This document shows, piece by piece, positions 9,335 through 18,206 of a stretch of 46,327 nt of DNA; position 1 is the stretch's first letter, and every line of letters begins with the position of its first letter. Origin of the DNA: Candidatus Pacearchaeota archaeon. Its GTDB lineage: Archaea; Nanobdellota; Nanobdellia; Pacearchaeales; GW2011-AR1. The notes beneath the pieces were generated by a model. The model had not been told where the DNA came from, searched no databases, and worked only from the letters and a program-made list of their open reading frames with translations. Location of the stretch: contig JAGVXD010000004.1 in assembly GCA_018303945.1 (NCBI GenBank), positions 1 to 46,327 of the forward strand, read 5' to 3'. Made by a program: the position numbers and the translations under genes.

Positions 9335-10183
9335 TTATGATAATACCCTATCTGCAGATGCTATGCAGGCTTTTTCCAGATTATTAAGTTCTGAGAGTTC
9401 AGCTTCCAGCTTTGTTCTTGGGTCTATGAATCTCTCTTTAATTTGAGTTTCTACAATATCCTTCAAATTTTTTGCGCTGCCTAAGGCAGAAACTCTCCCC
9501 ACCCGATAGTCAACGTCCGCATAGCCAACTTCGTCCCAGTTGGCATACCAACCTCCGCTGTCGCGATTCAACCCGCAAACACCGTAACATGATGCATTAT
9601 GTAAAAATCTTTTTAGAGTCTCACGAGCATCTTGGCCTCTAATAAGACCATCTTCAGAGACTAAAGCAGGCATAACGCCATATCTTTGACCGCCAAGATT
9701 TAATCCTAATGATTTAAATGAAGCTAAAATAGGCATAGCATATTTCTTTTCGTAAGAGGTCATCATTAAAGAATGTGCTATTTCTTGGTTTGGATTTTCA
9801 TCGCCGTATAGGGCAATGCCAAAATCCATTAATTCTTCTTCTTCTGAAGGAAGAAGATTTGCATCATGAAGAAAAAAACCTTCCTTAATTGTCGGAAACC
9901 AAGCATTTCCTTTTGTCTGTTCCATTAATGCTCTATTTGCTAAAATTCCTTTTAATATGCTCATATTGTAAAGAACGCCATTTGGGGAGACTTTTAGTCC
10001 ACTCTTCAAGCAAGAAACTCCTCTGTATTCTGTTTTAATTAACCTATCAAGTGATTCTGCAACTGCTCGTGCTTCATCTAGAAACAAAGGGCGTGAATAG
10101 GTAAAAACTCCTGTTTCTGCATCCTTGCTAAAAACGTAAAGGTTTGTATTTTCAATTCTTTTATTAATGACTTTGTTTTGCAT
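9335..10183 (-). CDS. Hypothetical protein
   Basis: 282-aa ORF in a coding-dense region, promoter-like upstream sequence. Confidence 0.6.
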   Translation of the reverse strand: MQNKVINKRIENTNLYVFSKDAETGVFTYSRPLFLDEARAVAESLDRLIKTEYRGVSCLKSGLKVSPNGVLYNMSILKGILANRALMEQTKGNAWFPTIKEGFFLHDANLLPSEEEELMDFGIALYGDENPNQEIAHSLMMTSYEKKYAMPILASFKSLGLNLGGQRYGVMPALVSEDGLIRGQDARETLKRFLHNASCYGVCGLNRDSGGWYANWDEVGYADVDYRVGRVSALGSAKNLKDIVETQIKERFIDPRTKLEAELSELNNLEKACIASADRVLS

Positions 10184-10286
10184 ATATTTTCTATAGAAAA
10201 GATATATTTAAATCTTTCTATTATGTTACTATTATTTAGTTAATATTTGAGTGATTAATTTTCGCAAAAACCTTTATGTAATATAT

Positions 10287-11402
10287 TTATTTCTTATCTC
10301 CGCCAAACCTTCTCTCACGCTTCCCATACTCATCAAGTGCTTTTCTAAACTCTTTAGCCGTAAAATCTGGAAAAGGCACTGTAGTAAAATAAAGTTCGGC
10401 ATATGCTGCCTGCAAAGGCATGAATCCGCTCAATCTCTGCTCACCGGATGTACGTATTATTAAATCTATTGGGGGAACATCAGAGCTATCAAGATACTTT
10501 TTGAAAGATTCTTCATCTATTTTTCCGGCATTGTCCTCTATGGCTTTATTTACTGCACGAATAATCTCATCTGTTCCGCCGTAATCCAAACACACATGAA
10601 CATGAAACTTATTATATCTTTTTGTATCTTCCTCCAATTCTTTAATTGCATCTATTAGTTCCTTCGGAAGCCGGTCTTTTCTTCCAATATGGTGAAAACG
10701 ATACTCTCTTGTCACCGCCTCGCTTCTAAATTGTTTTATAATGGAGAGAAGCAAATCAAAAATAGCATTCACTTCTGCTGGATGCCTTTTCCAATTTTCA
10801 GTGGAAAATCCCCACAGAGTTAGATGCTTAACACCTCTGCGCTCGGCTTCTTGGAAAAGCGCCTGCATCTGATTAAAACTTACTGATGTGTAATGCCCGA
10901 AATGTGAAGCAAGCCCTTTTGAGCGCGCCCAACGACGATTGCCGTCCGGAATAATTGCTGTATGTAAAGGCACGCGTAGCTTCTTCCCTGCCAACATAGC
11001 CCTTCCCAGATTGATTACGCTCTTCATTTGGTCTTTTACAAATGAATCCTCGCGTATAATGGAAAAATCATTAAATTCCTGAGAAGGAGTTCCCCATTCA
11101 TATTGCAATGACTTGACATCAGAAAAACCTGGATTTTCTGCAACCCAGCGTAAAAGGTCCAACAATGCAGAGCGTTCTCCCTGCGCCACAATATCTGCGC
11201 TTCCATCGGCACGATTCAAGACGCATCCATTTATATTGTGTTTTCCAGCATAAAAGCTGACAGTCCTCCTAAAAGTAACTCCCTGTACTCTTCCATTTAC
11301 CTTAATCTTTAATTCCTTATTGCTCAAACTGGATGCACTACGATAGTTTACAATTTGAGGCTTAAAAATACCCTGTGGTTTGCTGGGATTTTTATTTTTC
11401 AT
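10287..11402 (-). CDS. uppS: Acylphosphatase domain fused to cis-prenyltransferase (undecaprenyl diphosphate synthase family)
   Basis: N-term VNGRVQGVTFRRTVSFYAGKHNINGCVLN; C-term IPDGNRRWARSKGL, LWGFSTENWKRHPAEVN, DLIIRTSGEQRLSGF. Confidence 0.92.
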   Translation of the reverse strand: MKNKNPSKPQGIFKPQIVNYRSASSLSNKELKIKVNGRVQGVTFRRTVSFYAGKHNINGCVLNRADGSADIVAQGERSALLDLLRWVAENPGFSDVKSLQYEWGTPSQEFNDFSIIREDSFVKDQMKSVINLGRAMLAGKKLRVPLHTAIIPDGNRRWARSKGLASHFGHYTSVSFNQMQALFQEAERRGVKHLTLWGFSTENWKRHPAEVNAIFDLLLSIIKQFRSEAVTREYRFHHIGRKDRLPKELIDAIKELEEDTKRYNKFHVHVCLDYGGTDEIIRAVNKAIEDNAGKIDEESFKKYLDSSDVPPIDLIIRTSGEQRLSGFMPLQAAYAELYFTTVPFPDFTAKEFRKALDEYGKRERRFGGDKK

Positions 11403-12436
11403 GTAATCTCCTTAGATAATAACTCTTTAAACTTTTCTAAGTCGCTTGTTCGTATGCGGGCGCCAACTGCATCAGCATGTCCTCCCCCCGTAGCATTTTC
11501 AAGCTTGGGCAAAATCTTCTCCAGCATCTTTTTCACCCCTGCACCTCTTAAAGATAAATTCAATATCGCTCCCTTCATGTATGCAACAACAACAAAGATT
11601 TCCGGATGCCTGTATGACAGTTCGTTTGCAATATCCGCACTCATGCTTACCTCTCCACCGTATACGAAGAATAGCATCTTTTCTGAAAGATTTTTCTCTG
11701 CCGATTCTATGAAAGAATTGTATTTTTTAAGCAATTCATTATATTTCTCTCTAAATGACTTGTTCTCTGAAACTTCCGCAAACATATCCGCAGGACTTCT
11801 GCATGATATAAGAAAATTCTGTAATGCGATAACATTGCCTGCCGAGTCTTTCAGCCCGAAATTAATAGCTCTTGCAAGCTTGCCTATTTCACTCTTATAA
11901 TAAGCATCAAATGGTTTTTTAATGCCCTTGCTCCAATATTCTGGATGTTCTTTTTTAAACTCGCTTGCAAAAACTGGGAGATGATGATCTGCGATGCATC
12001 CCATCAACGCAATCCATAAATCCTCCTTGCATTTAGTAAGATTATATACCATTGCCGTTACCGGCTCCCCGCTCTTTCCGTTTCCAGCAGAATTATAAAC
12101 TTGAACTCCAGCATATGGGTTTTTATCTCCCATAATGTGATGGTCTATCCAGACAAAAGGAAGATTCATTCCTTGAATTGCATTGACAAACTCTTGCGAC
12201 AATACTGGCTTATCAAGAACAAAAACATAATCTGCCTTTAATTCTGAAGCCTTGTGTGCATATGATGCGTTCAAGTCGGGATAGCTTCGTACTGCAACCC
12301 CATTTCCCCTTCCCAAAAACTTTCTAAGTAAAACAAAACTGCACAATCCATCCGCATCATTATCATAATAAAAAACAGGGTTTTGTGCCCGCTCAAGGTG
12401 CTCTCTCAATTCACTCATCTGCTTCTTTGATAACAT
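11399..12436 (-). CDS. DHH family phosphoesterase
   Basis: YYDNDADGLCSF, VWIDHHIMGDKNP, C-term GGGHADAVGARI (DHHA1). Confidence 0.85.
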   Translation of the reverse strand: MLSKKQMSELREHLERAQNPVFYYDNDADGLCSFVLLRKFLGRGNGVAVRSYPDLNASYAHKASELKADYVFVLDKPVLSQEFVNAIQGMNLPFVWIDHHIMGDKNPYAGVQVYNSAGNGKSGEPVTAMVYNLTKCKEDLWIALMGCIADHHLPVFASEFKKEHPEYWSKGIKKPFDAYYKSEIGKLARAINFGLKDSAGNVIALQNFLISCRSPADMFAEVSENKSFREKYNELLKKYNSFIESAEKNLSEKMLFFVYGGEVSMSADIANELSYRHPEIFVVVAYMKGAILNLSLRGAGVKKMLEKILPKLENATGGGHADAVGARIRTSDLEKFKELLSKEIT

Positions 12437-12582
12437 ATCTTCTTACCTCTTCAAGTGCTTTTAATCCTTTTGGAGTGCACTTCCTTCTCTATTTCCATTT
12501 TTAGAATTAAAAATAATTAGTAAATTAAGTCTCCAAATGGGTGACTTTCGTCATTCTCATTTGGAGCAATAAAAAATAATCC

Positions 12583-13302
12583 TTACCATCTCCTTAGTTT
12601 ATACTGCACATTTACAGAAGCGCTGACTTCAAGGTCTCTTGGAGCTATGTCTGCTGCCGCACGCTGCGCGCTTATGCTGCTTTCTGCCGCTATTGCCCTG
12701 TCATAATATACAATTGGTCCGGGATAATTAAAATCCTGTGAACCTACTGACACTAATCTGCCAAGTTTCTTGTCCAAACCTGCGGCAGTTGCGCTCGCTT
12801 TCGCTTCAGCATCTTTCCCAGCAGATTCTAAAGCTTGTTTCTTGTACTCATTCTGCTTGTCCTGTGAAAGCTCAAAGTTAATAGTTGAAACTAAAGCTCC
12901 CGCGCTAACTCCGGCATCAACAATTCTTGCAACATCATCAAAATCATTAGTTTTTATGATGAGCTGTTGTGTTGCAATATATCCTATCTGCCTCTGCTTT
13001 CCATTGGTATATTCATATTCAGGATAGATATTATAATTTACTGTTTGAATATCCTTTCGTTCAATGCCTAGTTTAATAAGTGCAGTAATAACATCGTCCA
13101 TTATTGTGTCATGCGCCTCTTTAGCGCTTTGCGCACTCTCGCTTCTTGACTCAACACTTAAATATACTGAAGCTTTATCAGGCTGTACAGTTAATGTTGA
13201 AAAACCCTGTGCTGAAACAACCGGTCCTGACATTGAGAAGAGATAGATACCTACAATAAGCAGTGCTGCAACGAGAACACCTGCAACTATCTTTCCATTC
13301 AT
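12583..13302 (-). CDS. SIMPL (DUF541) domain protein, membrane-anchored
   Basis: FSTLTVQPDKASVYLSVESRSESAQSA; NYNIYPEYEYTNGKQRQIGYIATQQL; preferred Met at 13302. Confidence 0.85.
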   Translation of the reverse strand: MNGKIVAGVLVAALLIVGIYLFSMSGPVVSAQGFSTLTVQPDKASVYLSVESRSESAQSAKEAHDTIMDDVITALIKLGIERKDIQTVNYNIYPEYEYTNGKQRQIGYIATQQLIIKTNDFDDVARIVDAGVSAGALVSTINFELSQDKQNEYKKQALESAGKDAEAKASATAAGLDKKLGRLVSVGSQDFNYPGPIVYYDRAIAAESSISAQRAAADIAPRDLEVSASVNVQYKLRRW

Positions 13303-13325
13303 ACTCTCACCTCCTTTCATAAGTT

Positions 13326-13919
13326 TTACCATATTTTCCTCCAATTCCATGCCAAAATAATTACTAATGCAAGCAAACCGCCAAGAATAAACCAAAGCTC
13401 TGGATTTCCTGTATAACTGATTATAATAGATGTTCCTGTATCTGGAAAAGATGTAACAGCACTTCTCGCAGCTTGTTCAGAGGAATAAGACAAAGAATTT
13501 TGCGCATCTGCCTGAATTATTGGAAAAGCTTCTCTCTTTATTTCTTGGCTATACTGCCATGCCCTCAAGCCTAAAGCCGCCGCAACAGTAATTATTGCGG
13601 CAGGAACAATTCCCCGCATAACACTGCGTGAAGAAATAACGATGCTTTTTCTGACTATTTTATAAACGCGCATCTGCTTTCCTTTTACGCTCCAAAACTT
13701 CTTTTGAGACGCTTCTACTAAGCCTGCACTGATTAATTTCTTTATATTGTACTCCACCGTATTAAGCGGCACCTCCAGCTTTCTGGATAAATCGCTTTCG
13801 CTCATCTCCTTATCGGCTAATAAATTCAATATTTTCTTGCAGCTTTTGTTCGACAGCACATCAGCAAGATGCACTGCACGCGGATCGTCCAAATCCATAA
13901 TTAAATATTTCTCCCCCAT
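13326..13919 (-). CDS. ArsR-like winged-HTH regulator with C-terminal TM segments
   Basis: LSNKSCKKILNLLADKEMSESDLSRKLEVPLNTVEYNIKKLISAGLV then hydrophobic segments. Confidence 0.8.
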   Translation of the reverse strand: MGEKYLIMDLDDPRAVHLADVLSNKSCKKILNLLADKEMSESDLSRKLEVPLNTVEYNIKKLISAGLVEASQKKFWSVKGKQMRVYKIVRKSIVISSRSVMRGIVPAAIITVAAALGLRAWQYSQEIKREAFPIIQADAQNSLSYSSEQAARSAVTSFPDTGTSIIISYTGNPELWFILGGLLALVIILAWNWRKIW

Positions 13920-14024
13920 ATCTCCTCTAAATGAATCTTGTTTATAAAAGCACCGAAGGCTTCAAATTTCATTGAAGCTATCAACCAAGCAAAACATTTA
14001 AATCTCGGCAAGATATGTAATGAC

Positions 14025-14744
14025 ATGAAAAAAATAGAGTTATATCACTTATTTCTGTTTGTCGTATTTCTTGCATTCTGGATTTGGGCAGCCATAGAAC
14101 CTAGTTACAGGGATGGATGGCTTCTTGAAAACTATCTGGTGTTCATCTTTGTCCCAATAATCATCATTGCGGGATTTTATTTCAAACTCTCAAAAGTTTC
14201 ATACACTCTGATTACTATATTCATGATTTTGCACGTTATCGGCTCACATTATACATATGCAGAAGTTCCATTTGGATATATTATTCAGGATTGGTTTGGT
14301 GCAGACAGAAATATGTATGACCGCCTAGTGCATTTTGGTTTTGGATTTTTACTTGCCTATCCTGTGAGGGAAATATTCATGCGTTTGACAAAAGCAAGGG
14401 GAATCTGGGGATACTATTTCCCAGTTGAACTTACCTTTGCATTTTCTGCAATTTATGAGCTTATAGAGTGGGGGGCGGCTGCTGTGGTAAACCCAGAAGC
14501 AGGTCTTGCGTTTCTAGGTGCTCAGGGAGATATATGGGACGCGCAGAAAGACATGGCTCTTGCTGGACTTGGTTCCTTAATTTCTATGTTTATAGTTTTT
14601 ATAATAAATGCAATTTACAACCCCAACTTCAAATCAGATTTGCGGGAGAGCATCAGCATGTCCCGCAATGACGCTCCACTTGGAGAAGTAAAACTTAGAA
14701 AATACATAAAACAGAAGTATGTGCGCAACCAAAGAAATATTTAA
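14025..14744 (+). CDS. YjdF/DUF2238 family membrane protein
   Basis: DRLVHFGFGFLLAYPVREI, YELIEWGAA, GAQGDIWDAQKDM. Confidence 0.85.
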   Translation: MKKIELYHLFLFVVFLAFWIWAAIEPSYRDGWLLENYLVFIFVPIIIIAGFYFKLSKVSYTLITIFMILHVIGSHYTYAEVPFGYIIQDWFGADRNMYDRLVHFGFGFLLAYPVREIFMRLTKARGIWGYYFPVELTFAFSAIYELIEWGAAAVVNPEAGLAFLGAQGDIWDAQKDMALAGLGSLISMFIVFIINAIYNPNFKSDLRESISMSRNDAPLGEVKLRKYIKQKYVRNQRNI

Positions 14745-14768
14745 ATACCTTCTGCTGTTAAATCTCAT

Positions 14769-14966
14769 ATGAATAAATGGCTTGAATTATTAATCGGCCT
14801 TGTATTGGTCATTGTTGCAATACTTGTCTGGGCATTTACGAAAGGTGTTGGATTCTGGGATTTCGGCACAGCCGCATGGGAGTTTATTAAAGGTGGATTA
14901 GTGTGGTTTGTCCTTGGAATAGGGATTCTGTTTATCCTACTTGGAATATCGGATTTAAAGGGATAA
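14769..14966 (+). CDS. Small membrane protein
   Basis: 65-aa ORF with two hydrophobic segments. Confidence 0.6.
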   Translation: MNKWLELLIGLVLVIVAILVWAFTKGVGFWDFGTAAWEFIKGGLVWFVLGIGILFILLGISDLKG

Positions 14967-14972
14967 TTTATA

Positions 14973-15557
14973 ATGGGATGGAATACATGTGTTAAAGCAA
15001 TAGAAAGGTTTCTTCCTATTGCAAGAGTTATTGGAGAAATAGAGGATGAATTTACGTATTATCCCACTAATGAAAATATAAATGGAATATATTTCCCAGA
15101 ATTAAAAAATCTAGTAGAAGATTTTGCTAAAAATAACAATCTAAAACTTGTTAAAATGATTGACTTTGATGTTAGACAACCGAATGTCCCATTATCACCG
15201 AGAGAAAGTGCTGATAATTCTGGTAAAATATTGCAGTTTAAAGAAGGACTTGCAGTTGCAGCTTGCTCATTTGATTGCCACCCTCCCGGAAGACTTTGTG
15301 CAACTTACGGTGGAGGCCCAGAGGAAACATACTCTGCAACATATATTTTATCAGGAGAGTTGAAAAAAAGAAATATTAAACTTGTGGGAAATATAATGTA
15401 TGCCCGGGGCTGCGAACAAATTATTAGAGAAAGCCAAATAACTTGCGGTGTAAAACATCTTGAGTGGACCCCGAAGGGCATGTATAGAAAGACTATATAT
15501 AGACTAGATAACGAAAATTTCTGGTTTATCCGAGAGCCAAATACTAGGAAAGTTTAA
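14973..15557 (+). CDS. Hypothetical protein
   Basis: 194-aa ORF directly downstream of the small membrane protein. Confidence 0.6.
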   Translation: MGWNTCVKAIERFLPIARVIGEIEDEFTYYPTNENINGIYFPELKNLVEDFAKNNNLKLVKMIDFDVRQPNVPLSPRESADNSGKILQFKEGLAVAACSFDCHPPGRLCATYGGGPEETYSATYILSGELKKRNIKLVGNIMYARGCEQIIRESQITCGVKHLEWTPKGMYRKTIYRLDNENFWFIREPNTRKV

Positions 15558-15580
15558 ATAGCCGTTATTTTTGAAAAAAA

Positions 15581-15907
15581 ATGACAATTGTAAGTAATAA
15601 AGTATGGTATATACAAACTACCGGAAACTATCAAGAAAAAGAAAAACTGATAGTTGAAGCAGAGGCAGTGCTAAGAGCAGCAAGTGCATTTTTTATAACT
15701 GATAAGTTTTCCGTTAAAGCAAATTACCGAAAATGCTTCAGGAATTTCACATAAATTCAAGCATACGAAACCAAGCATGGCAAAATTGAAACTGAAAGAG
15801 TTTTAGCCGAAGCAATTTATGGAAGTTCAGACGGTAAAATAGAAAAGAGTGGGAAAAGAACTTTAGATGATATGATGTTGATAATAGGTATGTCTATCTT
15901 GGAATAA
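15581..15907 (+). pseudogene. Hypothetical ORF with in-frame TAA (15752-15754)
   Basis: MTIVSNKVWYIQTTGNYQEKEKLIVEAEAVLRAASAFF...RNFT*IQAYETKHGKIETERVLAEAIYGSSDGK...ILE, same frame. Confidence 0.6.
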
Positions 15908-15977
15908 TTTTATTTTCTGCAGAATTCTCTATATCTAACACCGTAATTTCTATATACTTTTCATTATTAGTTTTATC

Positions 15978-17135
15978 ATGATTTGTAAAATCTGCGGTGA
16001 AGAAAATTGCAAAGAGCATGCAATTCTCTTAGGAAAAACAAAGAACATAACTGAATTTTCTGGTTCTAGCCCTCCTGAAATATTTGTAGGTAGATGGAAT
16101 TACCCTAACGTTTATGCAGGTATATTGAGTCCCCCCGAATATGGAAATACAGAACTGCTTTCTTCTGCAGAACACTGGCATAAGAATAAGCTGCCTATTC
16201 CTGAAATACTCGGGCTTCGCAATCAGCTAATCTATGGCAGAAGCACAACAAATGTTCATAAGCAGAGTGAGAGATTTGTTCGGGTAATGCAGGAAGTAGC
16301 AATGACACACAAGCCAATAGCTGCAGAATTCACGCTAAAAAAACCAGTCTCACAAAATAAACAGCAAGACACTCATGTTCCTCTTATTGCTCATGCCGCC
16401 CCTATATCAAACGTTAAATTACAGGAAAATCCTTCCATAAAGCCAAAAGTTGAGTATCTTGTAAATGATACTTCGGTGAAGGCGACATCCGCCCTGCTTG
16501 AGTTGGAGCATGCAAGCACTCCAACATCTACACTTATCAAACTTCTTTCAGCAGGACTTCTTGGAAGACATAAACACCGCAAGCTTGTCCCGACAAGATG
16601 GTCTATAACTGCTGTTGACGACACGCTTTCCAAAGAAAAGTTAAAGAGAATTAAATTTTTTCCTGAAATAAAAGAAATCTCTGTTTTCCATGCTCAATAT
16701 CTCGGCAATCATTATGAATTTCTTCTCCTTCCAGATAAATTTGCATTTGAAGTTATTGAGATAACCTCTGCAACAAATGGTGTCTGGCACGACTATGAAG
16801 GTTTTGAGGGAAGAAAAAAATATGCAGAATCAGTTACTGGAGCATATTACACAAATCGTCTGGCCCTTGCAGAATATCTGGAAAAAATAGGGCGCCAAGC
16901 GCAGTGCATCGTCTTCAGGGAAATTCTTCCGGAATATAATGTTCCTCTGGGCGTAGGCATATTGCGCCAGATTTCCAGAGAAGCATTTTCTCATCAGCCG
17001 GAAAAATTTAACACCAAAGAAGAAGCTCTCTTGCAAATTCAGAGCCGCAATAAAATTCCTATAAGTATGTATATAAACAAGTCAATTATATTAAAGGAAT
17101 TCGGAAAACAAAGAAGACTTAATCAGTTTTTCTGA
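15978..17135 (+). CDS. nreA: Archaeal DNA repair protein NreA with C-terminal PIP-box
   Basis: N-term zinc-binding CxxCGEENC, FVGRWNYPNVYAGILSPP, PTRWSITAVDD, C-terminus QRRLNQFF. Confidence 0.9.
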   Translation: MICKICGEENCKEHAILLGKTKNITEFSGSSPPEIFVGRWNYPNVYAGILSPPEYGNTELLSSAEHWHKNKLPIPEILGLRNQLIYGRSTTNVHKQSERFVRVMQEVAMTHKPIAAEFTLKKPVSQNKQQDTHVPLIAHAAPISNVKLQENPSIKPKVEYLVNDTSVKATSALLELEHASTPTSTLIKLLSAGLLGRHKHRKLVPTRWSITAVDDTLSKEKLKRIKFFPEIKEISVFHAQYLGNHYEFLLLPDKFAFEVIEITSATNGVWHDYEGFEGRKKYAESVTGAYYTNRLALAEYLEKIGRQAQCIVFREILPEYNVPLGVGILRQISREAFSHQPEKFNTKEEALLQIQSRNKIPISMYINKSIILKEFGKQRRLNQFF

Positions 17136-17157
17136 TGCGTCTATTGTTTATGCCTTG

Positions 17158-17580
17158 CTATGCAAACGCCTTATTAACTTCTTTGTTGAACCAGAGATAT
17201 CCGCCTATTACAGCATAAATCACTAAGTCCAGGATTCCTCCAAATACTCTTCCTTTGAATATTGAAGAAAGTCCTCCGAGAAATCCAAGAGCAGAGAAGA
17301 TTATAACTAATACTCTAGCCCATTGTTCACCTTTCCATAAGCCGCGCCCTATGAAATATCCGAGTACTGCAAAAGCAAGTAAGACAATCCCAAATATTAC
17401 AAAAGCTGCACTGCCAATGCTTGCTAAAAGAGGGCTTGAATTTATAATTTCATCTGCCAACCCTGCTCCAATGAACAAAAATATGCTTGAAATAAGCAGC
17501 AATGCAGAAATAACATAAGTTAATACTGCTATTATCTTAACTCCTGTGGGCTGCTTTTTACTTATCTTTTTTTTAGCCAT
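17158..17580 (-). CDS. Small multi-TM membrane protein
   Basis: 140-aa hydrophobic ORF. Confidence 0.65.
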   Translation of the reverse strand: MAKKKISKKQPTGVKIIAVLTYVISALLLISSIFLFIGAGLADEIINSSPLLASIGSAAFVIFGIVLLAFAVLGYFIGRGLWKGEQWARVLVIIFSALGFLGGLSSIFKGRVFGGILDLVIYAVIGGYLWFNKEVNKAFA

Positions 17581-17606
17581 TTTACCTCCTTTTACTTTTG
17601 AAATAT

Positions 17607-18161
17607 TTATTGATTATTCTTCAGAGCTTCTTTAATATTCCTGTTAAGCTGAACCATTGAATTTTCAAGCTGCTGCTTGTTCTTTGTTCCGGTGCATACT
17701 AACTTTCCATTTGAAAATAAAAGAAAAGTGGCTGGAGGTTCGGATAGCTTGTAAACCAATCCTGGAAATTGTTCTGGTTCATACTCCGTATTTTGAAGTT
17801 GCAAAGCTAATAAGTTTAGATTAAGACTAAGATTGATACTTCCTGAAGCAACTATGTTTTGCACAGTAATCTTAGGTATCTCTGTTATTTTAACTCCTAT
17901 CTTACCTATTTGACGAATAACTGCTTGTATGACTTCTTTAACCTGTGCAACGCTTTTTGTGCCTGTGCAGACTAAATTCCCGGATGAAAAAACAAGAACT
18001 GCAGATTTTGGCTTTTCTATGCGCAAAACAAGCCCTGGAAATTGTTCAGGATTGTATTCTGTATTGCTTTGTGTTCGGGCAAGCTTTGTAAGAGAAACTT
18101 CTTTGCCTAAAGAAGTAGTTGCGACGATATTTTGAACTTTAAGATTAGATTTTGCAGCCAC
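17607..18161 (-). CDS. tbp: TATA-box-binding protein
   Basis: Two direct repeats: NTEYNPEQFPGLVLRIEKPKSAVLVFSSGNLVCTGTKS and NTEYEPEQFPGLVYKL...FSNGKLVCTGTK. Confidence 0.97.
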   Translation of the reverse strand: MAAKSNLKVQNIVATTSLGKEVSLTKLARTQSNTEYNPEQFPGLVLRIEKPKSAVLVFSSGNLVCTGTKSVAQVKEVIQAVIRQIGKIGVKITEIPKITVQNIVASGSINLSLNLNLLALQLQNTEYEPEQFPGLVYKLSEPPATFLLFSNGKLVCTGTKNKQQLENSMVQLNRNIKEALKNNQ

Positions 18162-18180
18162 TGTAAGACGTCCTATAACC

Positions 18181-18206
18181 TTTATAAAGCTTGTTTATTT
18201 ATAAAG
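18181..18206 (-). promoter_or_regulatory. Tandem TATA-box-like sequences upstream of tbp
   Basis: CTTTATAAA present twice on the minus strand, about 20-45 nt upstream of the tbp GTG start. Confidence 0.45.

Noticed and set aside
10188-10205. Perfect 14-bp palindrome TTTTCTATAGAAAA as an operator
   Set aside because: AT-rich and located at a likely leaderless promoter; could be an operator but no second copy or known regulator to support it.
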